A stretch of 34,893 bases of DNA from an uncultured Thiocystis sp. (GTDB taxonomy: Bacteria; Pseudomonadota; Gammaproteobacteria; Chromatiales; Chromatiaceae): NCBI RefSeq assembly GCF_903866365.1, contig NZ_CAIPNF010000182.1:1-34893 (forward strand). Direction: 5' to 3'. Shown here piece by piece: positions 1 through 8,161 of the stretch. Every line of letters begins with the position of its first letter. Position 1 is the first letter of the stretch. The position numbers and the translations under genes were made by a program. The notes beneath the pieces are model-generated. The model saw only the letters and a program-made list of their open reading frames with translations, did not search any database and had not been told where the DNA came from.

Positions 1-238
1 CGACCGGCAATCAGCGTCATCGGCATCTAATCACTGGCTTGGTAGGGCGATCACAATATCTTGTGTCAGGCGGAGCTAACCGTCCACCCCCTAAGTAGAA
101 TTAGTGTTCTATTTCTGAAGTATTTAAAACATTGAAAATTCAAGAAAAAAACCCCAAACACCCATGGTTAGCCGATGGTTCTTAAGCCAACCCCAACACC
201 TGCGCCGACGTCCCCGGTTGTCGCCACCGGACTAGTGG

Positions 239-601
239 CCAGCATCCGCGAGGCTCTCTTTGGGCTACCAAGGTCGCGTGGTGGCGCTCGATCCGGGCAT
301 CCGCACCTTCTTGACCGGCGTTGCGGAAGATCGGGCGTTCAAGATCGGCGAAGGCGACTTCGCCCGCATCGCCAGACTGTGCGTGCATCTGGACCGGCTG
401 ATCTCGCGGCTATCAAAAGCGAAGTGCCGACAGAAAGCGCGGATCAAGAAAGCGATCCAACGGCTGCGCTGGAAAATCCGCGATCTGGTCAATGAGTTGC
501 ACTTTCAAGCCATTCGCTTCCTGCTGGACCGCTTCGACCTGATCCTGCTGCCGACCTTCGAGACCAAAGTCTTGATGCTTAGGAAACCGATTGCTGTTTA
601 G
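239..601 (+). pseudogene. TnpB-type (IS607/IS605 OrfB) transposase remnant
   Basis: Only the middle of a TnpB RNA-guided nuclease/transposase accessory protein survives. The frame reads VVALDPGIRTFLTG, the RuvC-I motif with its catalytic Asp in the wording typical of IS607-type TnpB. An Arg/Lys-rich helical stretch follows, and then LILLPTFET, matching the RuvC-II strand that carries the catalytic Glu. After FETKVL the similarity stops and the frame closes at 601. A stop at 233-235 closes the frame upstream, and only a TTG at 260 could act as a start. The N-terminal domain, the zinc ribbon and RuvC-III are all missing, as is any tnpA or serine recombinase. It is read as a dead fragment. The family call rests on motif memory, not on a search. 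Confidence 0.62.
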
Positions 602-742
602 ATAAAACTATTATTATCAATAAATTAAGTTGAAAACCGAACTGAACCAGTGCCATGGGCATACACCCCGTCTAGAAATTTTTCCAGCGGGTGCGGTGGA
701 AGCGACCAAGTCAGCGATCAAATGCCGGTCGATTGCAAGGTG

Positions 743-1228
743 TCAGTTTCTCTCGGTCGCGAAGCGAAAGGGCGCGGCCAGAATGCCTTCCGGGGTATGG
801 AGCAGCACCCTGGCCTCCCAGATCATGCGCGCGCGCGCGCACACCGGCAGCATGCCCTGCCCGGCGTAACGTCCAGAGCGCACCTCCCGAAGCGCCACGC
901 GATTGAAGCCCATGTTCATGTCGACACCGACAAAATCCACCTCGACGGACGTCGTCGCGAAACCGCTGGCCTCAACATCCAGCCGCAGCGGCGTCGCGAT
1001 AGGGATGGCGCGGGGCTCGATCGCAACGCTGACCGCGCGGCCATCCGGGAAACGCGCCGTGCAGGGACCGGCGCGCAGATCGCAGTCGGGATCGGGTTCC
1101 GCGACCTGAAGCAGCGGCGGATGCAGGATCGGCCAGACCTTCTGCACGGCAACCGCGATCACCCCCGCCAGGAGCAGACCCAAGACGCCCCACAGCAGGA
1201 TGGTCGCGCGCGTCGGAGAGGCGGTCAC
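743..1228 (-). CDS. FixH/YtkA-like single-pass membrane protein
   Basis: A 161-residue protein with one N-terminal membrane helix (ILLWGVLGLLLAGVIAVAV) and a roughly 120-residue extracytoplasmic domain. That domain has a cysteine pair near its start (CDL, GPC) and motifs such as VDFVGVDMNMGFNRVAL and GRYAGQGMLPVC. The beta-rich pattern resembles the FixH/YtkA-like fold, whose members sit beside membrane redox complexes, but no precise role can be assigned. The frame extends upstream to an ATG at 1261 inside the HerA-like gene. I chose GTG at 1228 because GGAGG lies seven bases upstream and this start sits 14 bases after the HerA stop. It is probably co-transcribed with that ATPase. The family call is tentative. 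Confidence 0.6.
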   Translation of the reverse strand: MTASPTRATILLWGVLGLLLAGVIAVAVQKVWPILHPPLLQVAEPDPDCDLRAGPCTARFPDGRAVSVAIEPRAIPIATPLRLDVEASGFATTSVEVDFVGVDMNMGFNRVALREVRSGRYAGQGMLPVCARARMIWEARVLLHTPEGILAAPFRFATERN

Positions 1229-1242
1229 TGTAGGCCTCCGGC

Positions 1243-2931
1243 TCAACGCATCTGCCGCCACCAGCGGTTGACGATCTCCGCCACATCCAGGTCTTCCGGA
1301 CCTTCACGCCAGCTCCGCGACAGGGGCGCGTCATGGCTGGCCGGCGCCGGATTGGGCGGATGAACCAGGATGCGCGAGGGCAGCAGCGCCGCGTCGCCCA
1401 CCGCCAGTACTTCGCCCCGCCGCAGCGAGGCCAGCATGTCGGCCAGATTCTTCGCGCCCTCGGGCAGCAGACGGCGGACATACTCCTGATCGTCCGCGTT
1501 GGAGATGCGCAGACACAGATAATTCCCGCATTGCGAGAGCACCGTCTCGGACAATTCGGTTGGCCGCTGGCTGACGACACAGAGCGTCACACCGTATTTG
1601 CGCCCCTCCTTGGCGATCCGCTCCATCGCGCGTCGCGTGCCGACATACTGGGTCTCGGCATCGCGCGGGATGTACTGGTGGGCCTCCTCGCACACCAGCA
1701 GCAGCGGGAACTCGTGGCGGCGCGGATTCCAGTAGTTGAACTCGAAGGCGAGCCGCCCGATCTGGGCCGAGACGACCGGGCGCAGATCGACCGGGATGGG
1801 GCTGAGATCGATGACCGTAACCTGACGCTTGGGTTCGCCCAGCCCGACGAAATCGCGCAGCAGACCTTCGAGACTGGCGGAGCTGCCGTGCTTGCGCGGA
1901 TGCAGGAAAAAATCGTAGCGGGCATCGTTGTACATCGATTGGAAGCGGACCAGGAAATCGTCGAAGGCGCCGTACAGCGGTCCCTTGACCTTGCCGAATT
2001 CCAGCTTCTCCTCATTGGCCTTTTTGAACTTCTGATACAGATCCTCGATGGAAAAATAGACCGGCGAATCCACCGAGAGACGTTCCAGACCCATGTGCTG
2101 ATTCGACTGGCGGCGCAGGCTGTAGAGCGCCTCGCGCAGAAAGGCGATCTGTACCGTGGCGTTGGCGTCCGTGCGATCAATGAAAAGATCGACCAGTTCG
2201 GCATAGGTCAGCAGCCAGTAAGGAATCTCCAGCTCGCGGGCATCGATATGCCGGGCGGTTTTGGCTGGAAACACGCCCTCATAGGGCGCGCTGGGAGAGG
2301 CGCGCCAACCGTACTCGCCATGCAGATCGAGCAGGACGATGTGCGAGCGGGGCATGGACGTGACCACCCGTTGCAGCAGGCTGGTCAGGGTCCAGGATTT
2401 GCCCGCGCCGGTCTGACCCAGGATCGCCAGATGCCGGCCAAACAGCGCGGATGGGTCCAGGCATGCCTTGAGCGTTGGCCGGGTGGATAGGCGGCCCAGC
2501 TCAAGCGCGCCCCCCTGATCGCGCACCAGCAGCGCGGCGAGACGACTGCTGGCGATCAGATGCACGGCAGCGCCGATCAGCGGGAAACGGCTGACGCCGG
2601 GTTCGAGACGACCATCCGTCCCGATCTCACCAAGCGCGATCAGTTCCAGACGCCGTTCGCGGACGGCACCCCGCCGCTTTTCGGGGATCGTCTGATCCTG
2701 CACCAGATGCCGCTCGATCGTCTCTTCCAGACTGCGCGAGACTTCGGCGAGCAGGTGACCGGCCCGATCCCTCACCTCCACCAGGCTGCCCAACTGACCG
2801 ACGGGCAGCGTTTCCTGACCCAGATTGACGAAGGATGGAAAACCTTCTTCCGCCGGGAACAGGGTGGCCACCAAGCAACCTCCCTGGATGTCGGTGATGC
2901 GGCCGATCAGACTGGATTCTGGCATAGCCAT
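1243..2931 (-). CDS. HerA-like DNA-translocase family ATPase
   Basis: A 562-residue P-loop ATPase of the HerA/FtsK superfamily. An N-terminal HAS-barrel-like segment (IGRITDIQGGCLVATLFP) covers about residues 7-60. Walker A GQTGAGKSW lies at 172-180, the HerA-type LLDLHGEYG at 200-208, Walker B LLLVCEEAHQ at 410-419, and a sensor-like SQRP near 454. Family members form hexameric pumps that work with the nuclease NurA in DNA end resection, or with other nucleases in defence islands. No nurA-like or other nuclease gene is adjacent, so the partner is unknown. ATG at 2931 is preceded by GGAG 11 bases upstream; the TTG at 2940 is too close to that site, and ATG 2925 is possible. The FixH-like gene follows and is probably co-transcribed. 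Confidence 0.85.
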   Translation of the reverse strand: MAMPESSLIGRITDIQGGCLVATLFPAEEGFPSFVNLGQETLPVGQLGSLVEVRDRAGHLLAEVSRSLEETIERHLVQDQTIPEKRRGAVRERRLELIALGEIGTDGRLEPGVSRFPLIGAAVHLIASSRLAALLVRDQGGALELGRLSTRPTLKACLDPSALFGRHLAILGQTGAGKSWTLTSLLQRVVTSMPRSHIVLLDLHGEYGWRASPSAPYEGVFPAKTARHIDARELEIPYWLLTYAELVDLFIDRTDANATVQIAFLREALYSLRRQSNQHMGLERLSVDSPVYFSIEDLYQKFKKANEEKLEFGKVKGPLYGAFDDFLVRFQSMYNDARYDFFLHPRKHGSSASLEGLLRDFVGLGEPKRQVTVIDLSPIPVDLRPVVSAQIGRLAFEFNYWNPRRHEFPLLLVCEEAHQYIPRDAETQYVGTRRAMERIAKEGRKYGVTLCVVSQRPTELSETVLSQCGNYLCLRISNADDQEYVRRLLPEGAKNLADMLASLRRGEVLAVGDAALLPSRILVHPPNPAPASHDAPLSRSWREGPEDLDVAEIVNRWWRQMR

Positions 2932-3071
2932 AACGGGCAAGACTCCACGCGATTAAATAGACAATCCAGGCGTGATTGTCGCCGAAGACCGTCGTCGACA
3001 AAGACGCAACATTGCATTTACGTCTTTCCGTCTTGCGCCGCAACGCCAATCGGAAAAAATAACATTACACC

Positions 3072-3099
3072 TTGCTAAATTAGAAAATGCTTATATAAT
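3072..3099 (+). promoter_or_regulatory. Sigma70-type promoter of the 57-aa gene
   Basis: TTGCTA (3072-3077) and a perfect TATAAT (3094-3099) are separated by 16 bases in an AT-rich stretch that contrasts with the GC-rich neighbours. Transcription would start near 3106, giving a leader of about 34 bases before the small gene at 3140. Confidence 0.7.
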
Positions 3100-3139
3100 A
3101 ACTAACCATAGTAGACATCAACCTTAACGGAGATTTAAC

Positions 3140-3313
3140 ATGGGTGCACTTGGAATTCTTGCCGCAGTCGCCGTCCTTCTTGGCGGTGTTCAAACCACGA
3201 TGGTGATGTCGGAGGACGACCGCCTTGCGGCCGAGGCCACGAAGGAGCCGGTCGTCGAAGTTCAGGCCGTTCAATCCGATACGACCAAGCCATTCGACTT
3301 GACCGAACTTTAA
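3140..3313 (+). CDS. 57-aa hydrophobic small protein, unknown function
   Basis: A short gene that is easy to miss but well framed. A consensus-like promoter lies upstream, GGAG sits seven bases before ATG 3140, and a strong terminator begins 24 bases after the stop. The product opens with a hydrophobic run (GALGILAAVAVLLGGV, residues 2-17) with no N-terminal positive charges. An acidic, Ala/Val/Thr-rich tail of about 35 residues ends in FDLTEL. It could be a single-pass inner-membrane peptide or a secreted small protein. I do not recognise a family. It lies just upstream of nikR, but the terminator between them argues for an independent transcript. Confidence that it is expressed comes from the flanking signals, not from homology. 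Confidence 0.66.
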   Translation: MGALGILAAVAVLLGGVQTTMVMSEDDRLAAEATKEPVVEVQAVQSDTTKPFDLTEL

Positions 3314-3337
3314 ATCCGATCTTCCCCGGCCCCCAAG

Positions 3338-3369
3338 CCCCGACGCCAGCGCGTCGGGGTTTTTTTGTT
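3338..3369 (+). terminator. Rho-independent terminator between the 57-aa gene and nikR
   Basis: CCCCGACGC (3338-3346) pairs perfectly with GCGTCGGGG (3351-3359) across a four-base loop and is followed by seven T residues. It ends the small-gene transcript only about 22 bases before the nikR start codon. Confidence 0.9.
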
Positions 3370-3390
3370 TGATCGAGTGAGCCAAACGTC

Positions 3391-3813
3391 ATGTCGAATC
3401 CTGACGAAACCATCCGTTTCAGCGTTTCGCTGCCCAAGCCGCTCCTCGACGAATTGGATCGGCGGGTGGTCGGCAAGGGCTATGCCTCGCGCTCGGAACT
3501 GGTCCGCGATCTGATCCGCGAGCGAATCGTGGAAGACACCTGGGAGCGTGGCGACGAGGAAGTGGCGGGTGTGCTGACCATCGTCTACGACCACCATCAG
3601 CGGGAATTAACCCAGCATATCCTGGATATCCAGCATCGTCAGTATGTCCATGTGGTGGCGACCACGCATGTGCACATGGACCATCATAATTGCCTGGAGA
3701 CCATCATCATCCGCGGGATGCCGGCGGAGATCGAACTGCTCAGTCACGAGATCGGCGGATTGCGCGGGGTGCGCTTCGCCGAACTGACGCGGGCGTCCAG
3801 GATCCAGAATTAG
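3391..3813 (+). CDS. nikR: Nickel-responsive regulator NikR
   Basis: A 140-residue ribbon-helix-helix repressor with a C-terminal ACT-like nickel-binding domain. The RHH part ([20 protein letters not shown], about residues 7-26) binds DNA. All four high-affinity nickel ligands of the E. coli protein are present with a constant six-residue offset: His82, His93, His95 and Cys101. In other bacteria NikR represses nickel uptake genes when nickel is plentiful; nickel feeds hydrogenase and urease. No nickel transporter, hydrogenase or urease gene lies in this window, so its targets are elsewhere. The Shine-Dalgarno is weak and a terminator ends just upstream. Its stop codon overlaps that of the convergent transglutaminase-like gene. 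Confidence 0.93.
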   Translation: MSNPDETIRFSVSLPKPLLDELDRRVVGKGYASRSELVRDLIRERIVEDTWERGDEEVAGVLTIVYDHHQRELTQHILDIQHRQYVHVVATTHVHMDHHNCLETIIIRGMPAEIELLSHEIGGLRGVRFAELTRASRIQN

Positions 3814-4697
3814 AGGCGGGAGACACTTAGGGTCTGCTCCAGCTCCGGCTGTTCGCCATCGCTCCGGCAGGTCTGACGCAAGGCTTGAATATCACGCGCA
3901 TCCCGACCGATCGCCACCCGCAGATAGGTCGCGTCGGCGAGCAATCGCAGGGCAGGATCGAAGCCCCGCCAGCCGCCTCCCGGAATCAATACCTCGACCC
4001 ATTGATGCAAGGTTTGCGGACGCGGCTCGGTGCCGGGCGGATCCTCGTCGTCGGGATCGAAGTAGGACGCATCGAGATACCCGGAGACAAAACGGGCGGG
4101 GATCCGCCACTGACGCATCAGGGCGATCAGCAGATGCGCCAGATCCGCCGCGGTGCCACGCCGGGCATCGAAGAGTGCCGGCAGCGCGGTCACCGAGGTA
4201 TTCTCGGCGGGATCGAACTCGGCGATCTCGCCGATCCAGTCGAAGGCATCCCGCACCTGCTGGAACAAGGGCACACCTTCCCGTAGTCCCGGCACAGCAA
4301 GGCCCGCGATCCGCTCCGGAAGCGCCGGTGTCAGGACGCCCTGATGCAGCACGAAATCCCACAGCCGCGGGGCCTGACGCAGACTGTCGGCGATCCAGGC
4401 CAGCTCGCGCGCGGGCGCAACCAGGGGGAAGTCGAAGGGGTTCTCCCGCTTCGTCTCGACCTCGGCGAACATGGAGAAGCTTAATTCCCGGTGAGCGCCC
4501 AACACCGCGAAATGGTGCGAGAGATTGCCAAAGCCGTCATACCCCGCCACCGGCAGCACCTCGGGCTCGACCGCGAGCGCGATGCGGATCAGCGACTGGC
4601 TCTCGTCATCCCAGGGCGCCAGACGGATCTGGACATGATGCTCGCGCGCGGCGGAGGCGAAGCGAATGCGGCAAGCCTGCTCAATGTGATATTTCAC
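3810..4697 (-). CDS. Transglutaminase-like protein lacking the catalytic cysteine
   Basis: A 295-residue protein with the N-terminal beta domain and C-terminal transglutaminase core found in the family that travels with alpha-E and circularly permuted ATP-grasp proteins. The core is recognisable: [19 protein letters not shown] (178-196), [10 protein letters not shown] (201-210), [13 protein letters not shown] (231-243) and a GFDP segment with Asp247. In active relatives the first motif reads RRGVCQDFAH. Here the cysteine position is Ala183, although His231 and Asp247 are kept. No other cysteine lies in the core, and the codons there are clean. It is therefore probably not an amidohydrolase or transamidase and may be a binding or scaffold subunit. 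Its ATG overlaps the alpha-E stop by four bases, so the two are translationally coupled. Confidence 0.85.
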   Translation of the reverse strand: MKYHIEQACRIRFASAAREHHVQIRLAPWDDESQSLIRIALAVEPEVLPVAGYDGFGNLSHHFAVLGAHRELSFSMFAEVETKRENPFDFPLVAPARELAWIADSLRQAPRLWDFVLHQGVLTPALPERIAGLAVPGLREGVPLFQQVRDAFDWIGEIAEFDPAENTSVTALPALFDARRGTAADLAHLLIALMRQWRIPARFVSGYLDASYFDPDDEDPPGTEPRPQTLHQWVEVLIPGGGWRGFDPALRLLADATYLRVAIGRDARDIQALRQTCRSDGEQPELEQTLSVSRL

Positions 4698-5659
4698 TGG
4701 GCGTCCCCCAGATGGGCGTCAAAATAGTCGGCCTGCAACGCATCGCTGAATTCCGCCAGGCGCGCGAGGAAATCATCCAGATATTCATGCAGCCCCTGGT
4801 CGATGATGTCGTTAGCGGTCACGCCCGACAGATGTCCGCGCAAGGCATGCAGCCGGTCCGCGACCGCACCATCGGGCACATGGCCGATCCGCCCGAGGGC
4901 TCGCTCGATCCCTTCCACGCAGTAGGTCAACGACCGGGGATAATCCGGATCGAGCACCACGAATTCAACCACCTCGATCGGTCGGATCCCGCCCTGGTAT
5001 TGACGGCGATAGGGCTCGAAGCCGGAGAGCGACTTGAGCAGCGCGCCCCATTGATAATAGTCCAGGGGAGACCCCACCAGACTCAGGTCGGGCAGCAGCA
5101 GATGATAGCGGACATCGAGAATGCGCGCGGTCATGTCCGCGCGCTCCTGTAGACTGCCGAGCGCGGTGAATCCGTAGGCCTGACCGCGCATCATGGTGCT
5201 CTGGCTCAAGCCGAAAAAGGTCGCGACCTCGCGATGCACGAAGGCGTAGAACTCGGCCGCCCGCCAGGGCTGAAGGGTCGCCGCCAGATGCTTGTCGGTC
5301 GTCAGCCAGAACTGGTTCAACGTTTCCCACATGGCGTTGGAGATGCGGTCGCGCACCACCCGCGCGTTCTCGCGGGCGAGTTTCAGGCTGTGATGGATAC
5401 ATCCAGGGTTTTTACGATCCTGGGTCAGCAGATGGATCACCCGTTGCACCGTGATCCGCCCGTCCGGATGGAATTCCTCATAGAATTCATCCGCGCCGAC
5501 GATCGCCAGCAGCGGCTTCCACTGCATCTCCTCGGTGACCCCCTCGTCGGACTCCAGCATGTGGACGACATTGATATCCAGGACGCGAGCGGTGTTATCG
5601 GCCCGCTCCAGATGACGCGCCATCCAATACAGCGATTCGGCAATTCGACTCAGCATCAT
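4694..5659 (-). CDS. Alpha-E (DUF403) domain protein
   Basis: A 321-residue all-alpha protein of the alpha-E family, opening with MMLSRIAESLYWMARHLERA. The Glu and Arg in this first helix are the family signature. The rest is predicted as mainly helical, with no membrane segment or signal peptide. Its biochemical role is not established. The family nearly always sits between a circularly permuted ATP-grasp and a transglutaminase-like gene, as here, and has been proposed to take part in a peptide ligation or modification system. The start overlaps the upstream ATP-grasp stop (TGATG) and its stop overlaps the next start, so the three genes form one tightly coupled operon. Confidence 0.88.
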   Translation of the reverse strand: MMLSRIAESLYWMARHLERADNTARVLDINVVHMLESDEGVTEEMQWKPLLAIVGADEFYEEFHPDGRITVQRVIHLLTQDRKNPGCIHHSLKLARENARVVRDRISNAMWETLNQFWLTTDKHLAATLQPWRAAEFYAFVHREVATFFGLSQSTMMRGQAYGFTALGSLQERADMTARILDVRYHLLLPDLSLVGSPLDYYQWGALLKSLSGFEPYRRQYQGGIRPIEVVEFVVLDPDYPRSLTYCVEGIERALGRIGHVPDGAVADRLHALRGHLSGVTANDIIDQGLHEYLDDFLARLAEFSDALQADYFDAHLGDAQ

Positions 5660-7131
5660 CAGTCCGCCAGCACCCAGGTATCCTTGCTGCCCCCGCCCTG
5701 CGAGGAATTCACCACCAGCGAACCCTTGGTCATGGCCACGCGGGTCAGACCGCCGGGAACCACCTCGATCTCGCTGCCGTAGATGGCGAAGGGGCGCAGA
5801 TCCAGATGGCGTGACTCCAGTTCGCCGTCCAGATAACAGAGATGACGCGAGATCTGGACGACCGGCTGGGCGATGTAGTTGCGCGGGTTCTCCTCGATCT
5901 TGCGGGCGAACTCGGCGCGCTGGCTCGCGTTCGAGGATGGCCCCATCAGCATGCCGTAACCGCCCGACTCGGCCACCGCCTTGATGACCATTTTCTGCAT
6001 GTTGTCGAGCACATAGGTGCGATCCTGCGGATCCGTCATCTGGTAGGTGGGCACACTGGCCAGAATCGGCGTCTCGCCCAGGTAATAGCGAATGATGTCG
6101 GGCACATAGGCATAGACCGCCTTGTCGTCGGCGATCCCCGCGCCCGGCGCGTTGGCCAGCGCGACATTACCCGCGCGCCAGGCATTGATGACGCCCGCCA
6201 CGCCCAGGGTCGAGTCCGCGCGAAACACCAGCGGATCGAGAAAGTCGTCGTCGACCCGCCGATAGATGACATCGACTTGTCGCAGACCGAGCGTGGTCTT
6301 GAGATAGACCTTGTCGTTCTTGCAGACCAGATCGCGTCCCTCGGCGAGTTCGACGCCCATCTCTTTCGCCAGGAAGGTATGTTCGAAATAGGCCGAGTTG
6401 AAGATGCCGGGCGTCAGCACGACGATCACCGCCGACTCGGCCCCGCGCGGCGACAGGTGACGCAGCGCCTGCAACAGCAGGTCCGGATAGTGCTCGACCC
6501 GACGCACCCGATACCGCGCGAAGAACTCGGGCAGGATGCGGCGCTCGATGATGCGGTTCTCGATCATGTAGGAGACACCGGAGGGGGTGCGCAGATTGTC
6601 CTCCAGCACCAGATAGCGACCGTCCTCGTCGCGGATCAGGTCGACACCGCTGATATGGGTGTAGATATCGTGCGGCGGATCGATGTCCATGATCTCACGC
6701 CGGAAATCCTTCCCCCGATAGATCAGCTCCGGCGGCACCACGCCATCCTTGAGGATGCGCTGACCGTGGTAGAGATCCTTCAAAAAGAAGTTCAGCGCCC
6801 GAATTCGCTGCTTGATGCCCGACTCGATCTGATTCCACTCGGCGCCCGGGATGATCCGCGGCAGAATATCGAATGGCCAGACCCGCTCGATCCCCTCGTC
6901 CGCGTCGGAATAGACGGTGAAAGTCACCCCTTCGTTATGGAGGGCGAGATGCGCGTCCCGCGCCTTGGCCCCCAGCATCTGTTGCCCGGCGATCTGGATG
7001 TGCTCCCACATCGGGAGATAGTGATCGCGGGGACGGAAATCGTCCTGATAGAACTCATGAAAGGCCATGACCGGACCCTCGTAGCGGTCCTGCAATTGCC
7101 CGGTGCCACCGGATTGGAACTGTTTCAGCAT
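5659..7131 (-). CDS. Circularly permuted ATP-grasp protein (DUF404/DUF407)
   Basis: A 490-residue circularly permuted ATP-grasp enzyme, first gene of the three-gene operon. Recognisable stretches include GIKQRIRALNFFLKDLYHG (about 100-118), VSYMIENRIIERRILPEFF, GVELAEGRDLVCKNDKVYL, and the nucleotide-binding end VIKAVAESGGYGMLMGP. ATP-grasp enzymes join a carboxylate to an amine or thiol through an acyl-phosphate. For this subfamily a peptide- or amino-acid-ligase role is predicted from family studies, with the substrate unknown. The frame extends upstream to a TTG at 7182. I prefer ATG 7131, which has a GGGAG about ten bases upstream and gives the usual N-terminus (MLKQFQ). A terminator behind arsC separates the operon from the gene before it. 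Confidence 0.88.
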   Translation of the reverse strand: MLKQFQSGGTGQLQDRYEGPVMAFHEFYQDDFRPRDHYLPMWEHIQIAGQQMLGAKARDAHLALHNEGVTFTVYSDADEGIERVWPFDILPRIIPGAEWNQIESGIKQRIRALNFFLKDLYHGQRILKDGVVPPELIYRGKDFRREIMDIDPPHDIYTHISGVDLIRDEDGRYLVLEDNLRTPSGVSYMIENRIIERRILPEFFARYRVRRVEHYPDLLLQALRHLSPRGAESAVIVVLTPGIFNSAYFEHTFLAKEMGVELAEGRDLVCKNDKVYLKTTLGLRQVDVIYRRVDDDFLDPLVFRADSTLGVAGVINAWRAGNVALANAPGAGIADDKAVYAYVPDIIRYYLGETPILASVPTYQMTDPQDRTYVLDNMQKMVIKAVAESGGYGMLMGPSSNASQRAEFARKIEENPRNYIAQPVVQISRHLCYLDGELESRHLDLRPFAIYGSEIEVVPGGLTRVAMTKGSLVVNSSQGGGSKDTWVLAD

Positions 7132-7293
7132 GGCGGGAAAGCTCCCTCGACCTGGCCTGTTTCTATCGCTAAATTTCAGCAAAAAACATGCCTTATCTCG
7201 CCTGGCACGATCATTCGCCGGCAGACTAAGCGTTGCCGCATCCGCCCGAACCTTCCGATCCAGCCCCCTTGAACCAAAAAGCGGAATCGAGCC

Positions 7294-7317
7294 AAAAAAC
7301 GCACCATGAAGGTGCGA
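7294..7317 (-). terminator. Rho-independent terminator downstream of arsC
   Basis: On the minus strand CGCACC pairs with GGTGCG across the loop TTCAT and is followed by six T residues (plus-strand A tract 7294-7299). It lies 36 bases beyond the arsC stop and insulates the ATP-grasp operon. The stem is only six pairs, so strength is moderate. Confidence 0.75.
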
Positions 7318-7352
7318 ATATCGGGACCGATTCGCGAATGGACAACACGCGC

Positions 7353-7877
7353 TCAGGCGTCCGCGCGTTTCGCGTCGCCCAGACGCACCTGGCCAATCTC
7401 GTTCAGGCTCTTCTGCAGCTTAAGCCGGTCCAGCGAGTGCAATGGCAGGCTGACAAAAATCTTGATCCGGTTTTCCAGTTCCCGGAAGGTCTGACGGAAG
7501 GCCATGATGCGCGTCACCTCATCGCCCTCGACTGCGGCGGGATCGGGAAGCCCCCAATGCGCGGTCATCGGCTGCCCCGGCCAGACCGGACACAGTTCCG
7601 CGGCGGCGCGGTCGCAGACGGTGAAGACAAAGTCCATCACGGGCGCATCCGCTTCGGCGAGCTCGGACCAATCCTTGCTGCGCAGTTCGTCGGTCAGATA
7701 ATTGTTGCGCCTGAGCACTTCCACCGCCAGGGGATGAACCTCCCCTTTGGGGTGGCTGCCGGCGCTGTAGCCGCGAAAGTGGCCGCGACCGTAGCGATTG
7801 ATCAGGCTCTCGGCAATGATGCTGCGCGCCGAGTTGCCGGTGCAAAGAAACAGGACATTGTAAATTTGATCGGCCAT
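7353..7877 (-). CDS. arsC: Arsenate reductase / low-molecular-weight phosphatase family protein
   Basis: A 174-residue protein of the low-molecular-weight tyrosine phosphatase fold, in the branch annotated as thioredoxin-type arsenate reductase. The P-loop CTGNSARS has Cys12 and Arg18 (C-X5-R). Two further cysteines follow at 88 and 96 (TVCDRAAAELCPVWPG), in the place of the redox-relay cysteines of the family. The phosphatase Asp loop is DPAAVEGD near 112. Typical wording such as YSAGSHPKGEVHPLA supports the assignment. It would reduce arsenate to arsenite in the cytosol. The open frame runs upstream to 7997; I took ATG 7877 because the family N-terminus begins there and GGGGA lies about nine bases upstream. 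No arsR, arsB or acr3 gene is adjacent. Confidence 0.85.
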   Translation of the reverse strand: MADQIYNVLFLCTGNSARSIIAESLINRYGRGHFRGYSAGSHPKGEVHPLAVEVLRRNNYLTDELRSKDWSELAEADAPVMDFVFTVCDRAAAELCPVWPGQPMTAHWGLPDPAAVEGDEVTRIMAFRQTFRELENRIKIFVSLPLHSLDRLKLQKSLNEIGQVRLGDAKRADA

Positions 7878-8161
7878 TTTAGGGTGTCCCCGCATCGGTC
7901 GGAAATGTCTGGTCTGGTCAGAGCGATCCGCTGCGACCGATCGTCGGCCATCAGGTTCGCCACGCATTGCCGCGAAGACGCCCCGCCAAACGCGCAAACT
8001 CGACGAGGAATGGGAGTTCGATCAGGCATCATCATGGACGGCAACGCCACATCCTCGCCGATCTTGATGACGGCATTATGACATTCTGTTGTCGATCCAA
8101 TGATTTACACCACGTCCAGCATGACTGGCGCGATCACGAGTAGACCCTGCCGCGCCGACGC

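Noticed and set aside
1-30. A short in-frame tail (RPAISVIGI then TAA) at the left edge
   Set aside because: Ten codons are too few to claim a partial gene; no family can be seen.
602-642. AT-rich partial palindrome (gataa...ttatc) after the TnpB remnant
   Set aside because: The stem is only five pairs of A/T-rich sequence, too weak for a terminator or guide RNA scaffold.
1333-2490. Long plus-strand open frame opposite the HerA-like ATPase
   Set aside because: The opposite strand encodes all ATPase motifs; this frame reads as compositionally biased antisense.
7202-7218. TGGCACG-N4-TTCGC, resembling a sigma54 promoter on the plus strand
   Set aside because: The -12 half lacks the essential GC, and no plus-strand gene lies downstream.
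5842-7272. Long plus-strand open frame opposite the ATP-grasp gene
   Set aside because: It is the GC-rich antisense shadow of a well-conserved enzyme; the translation is His/Asp/Val-biased with no family motif and no ribosome site.
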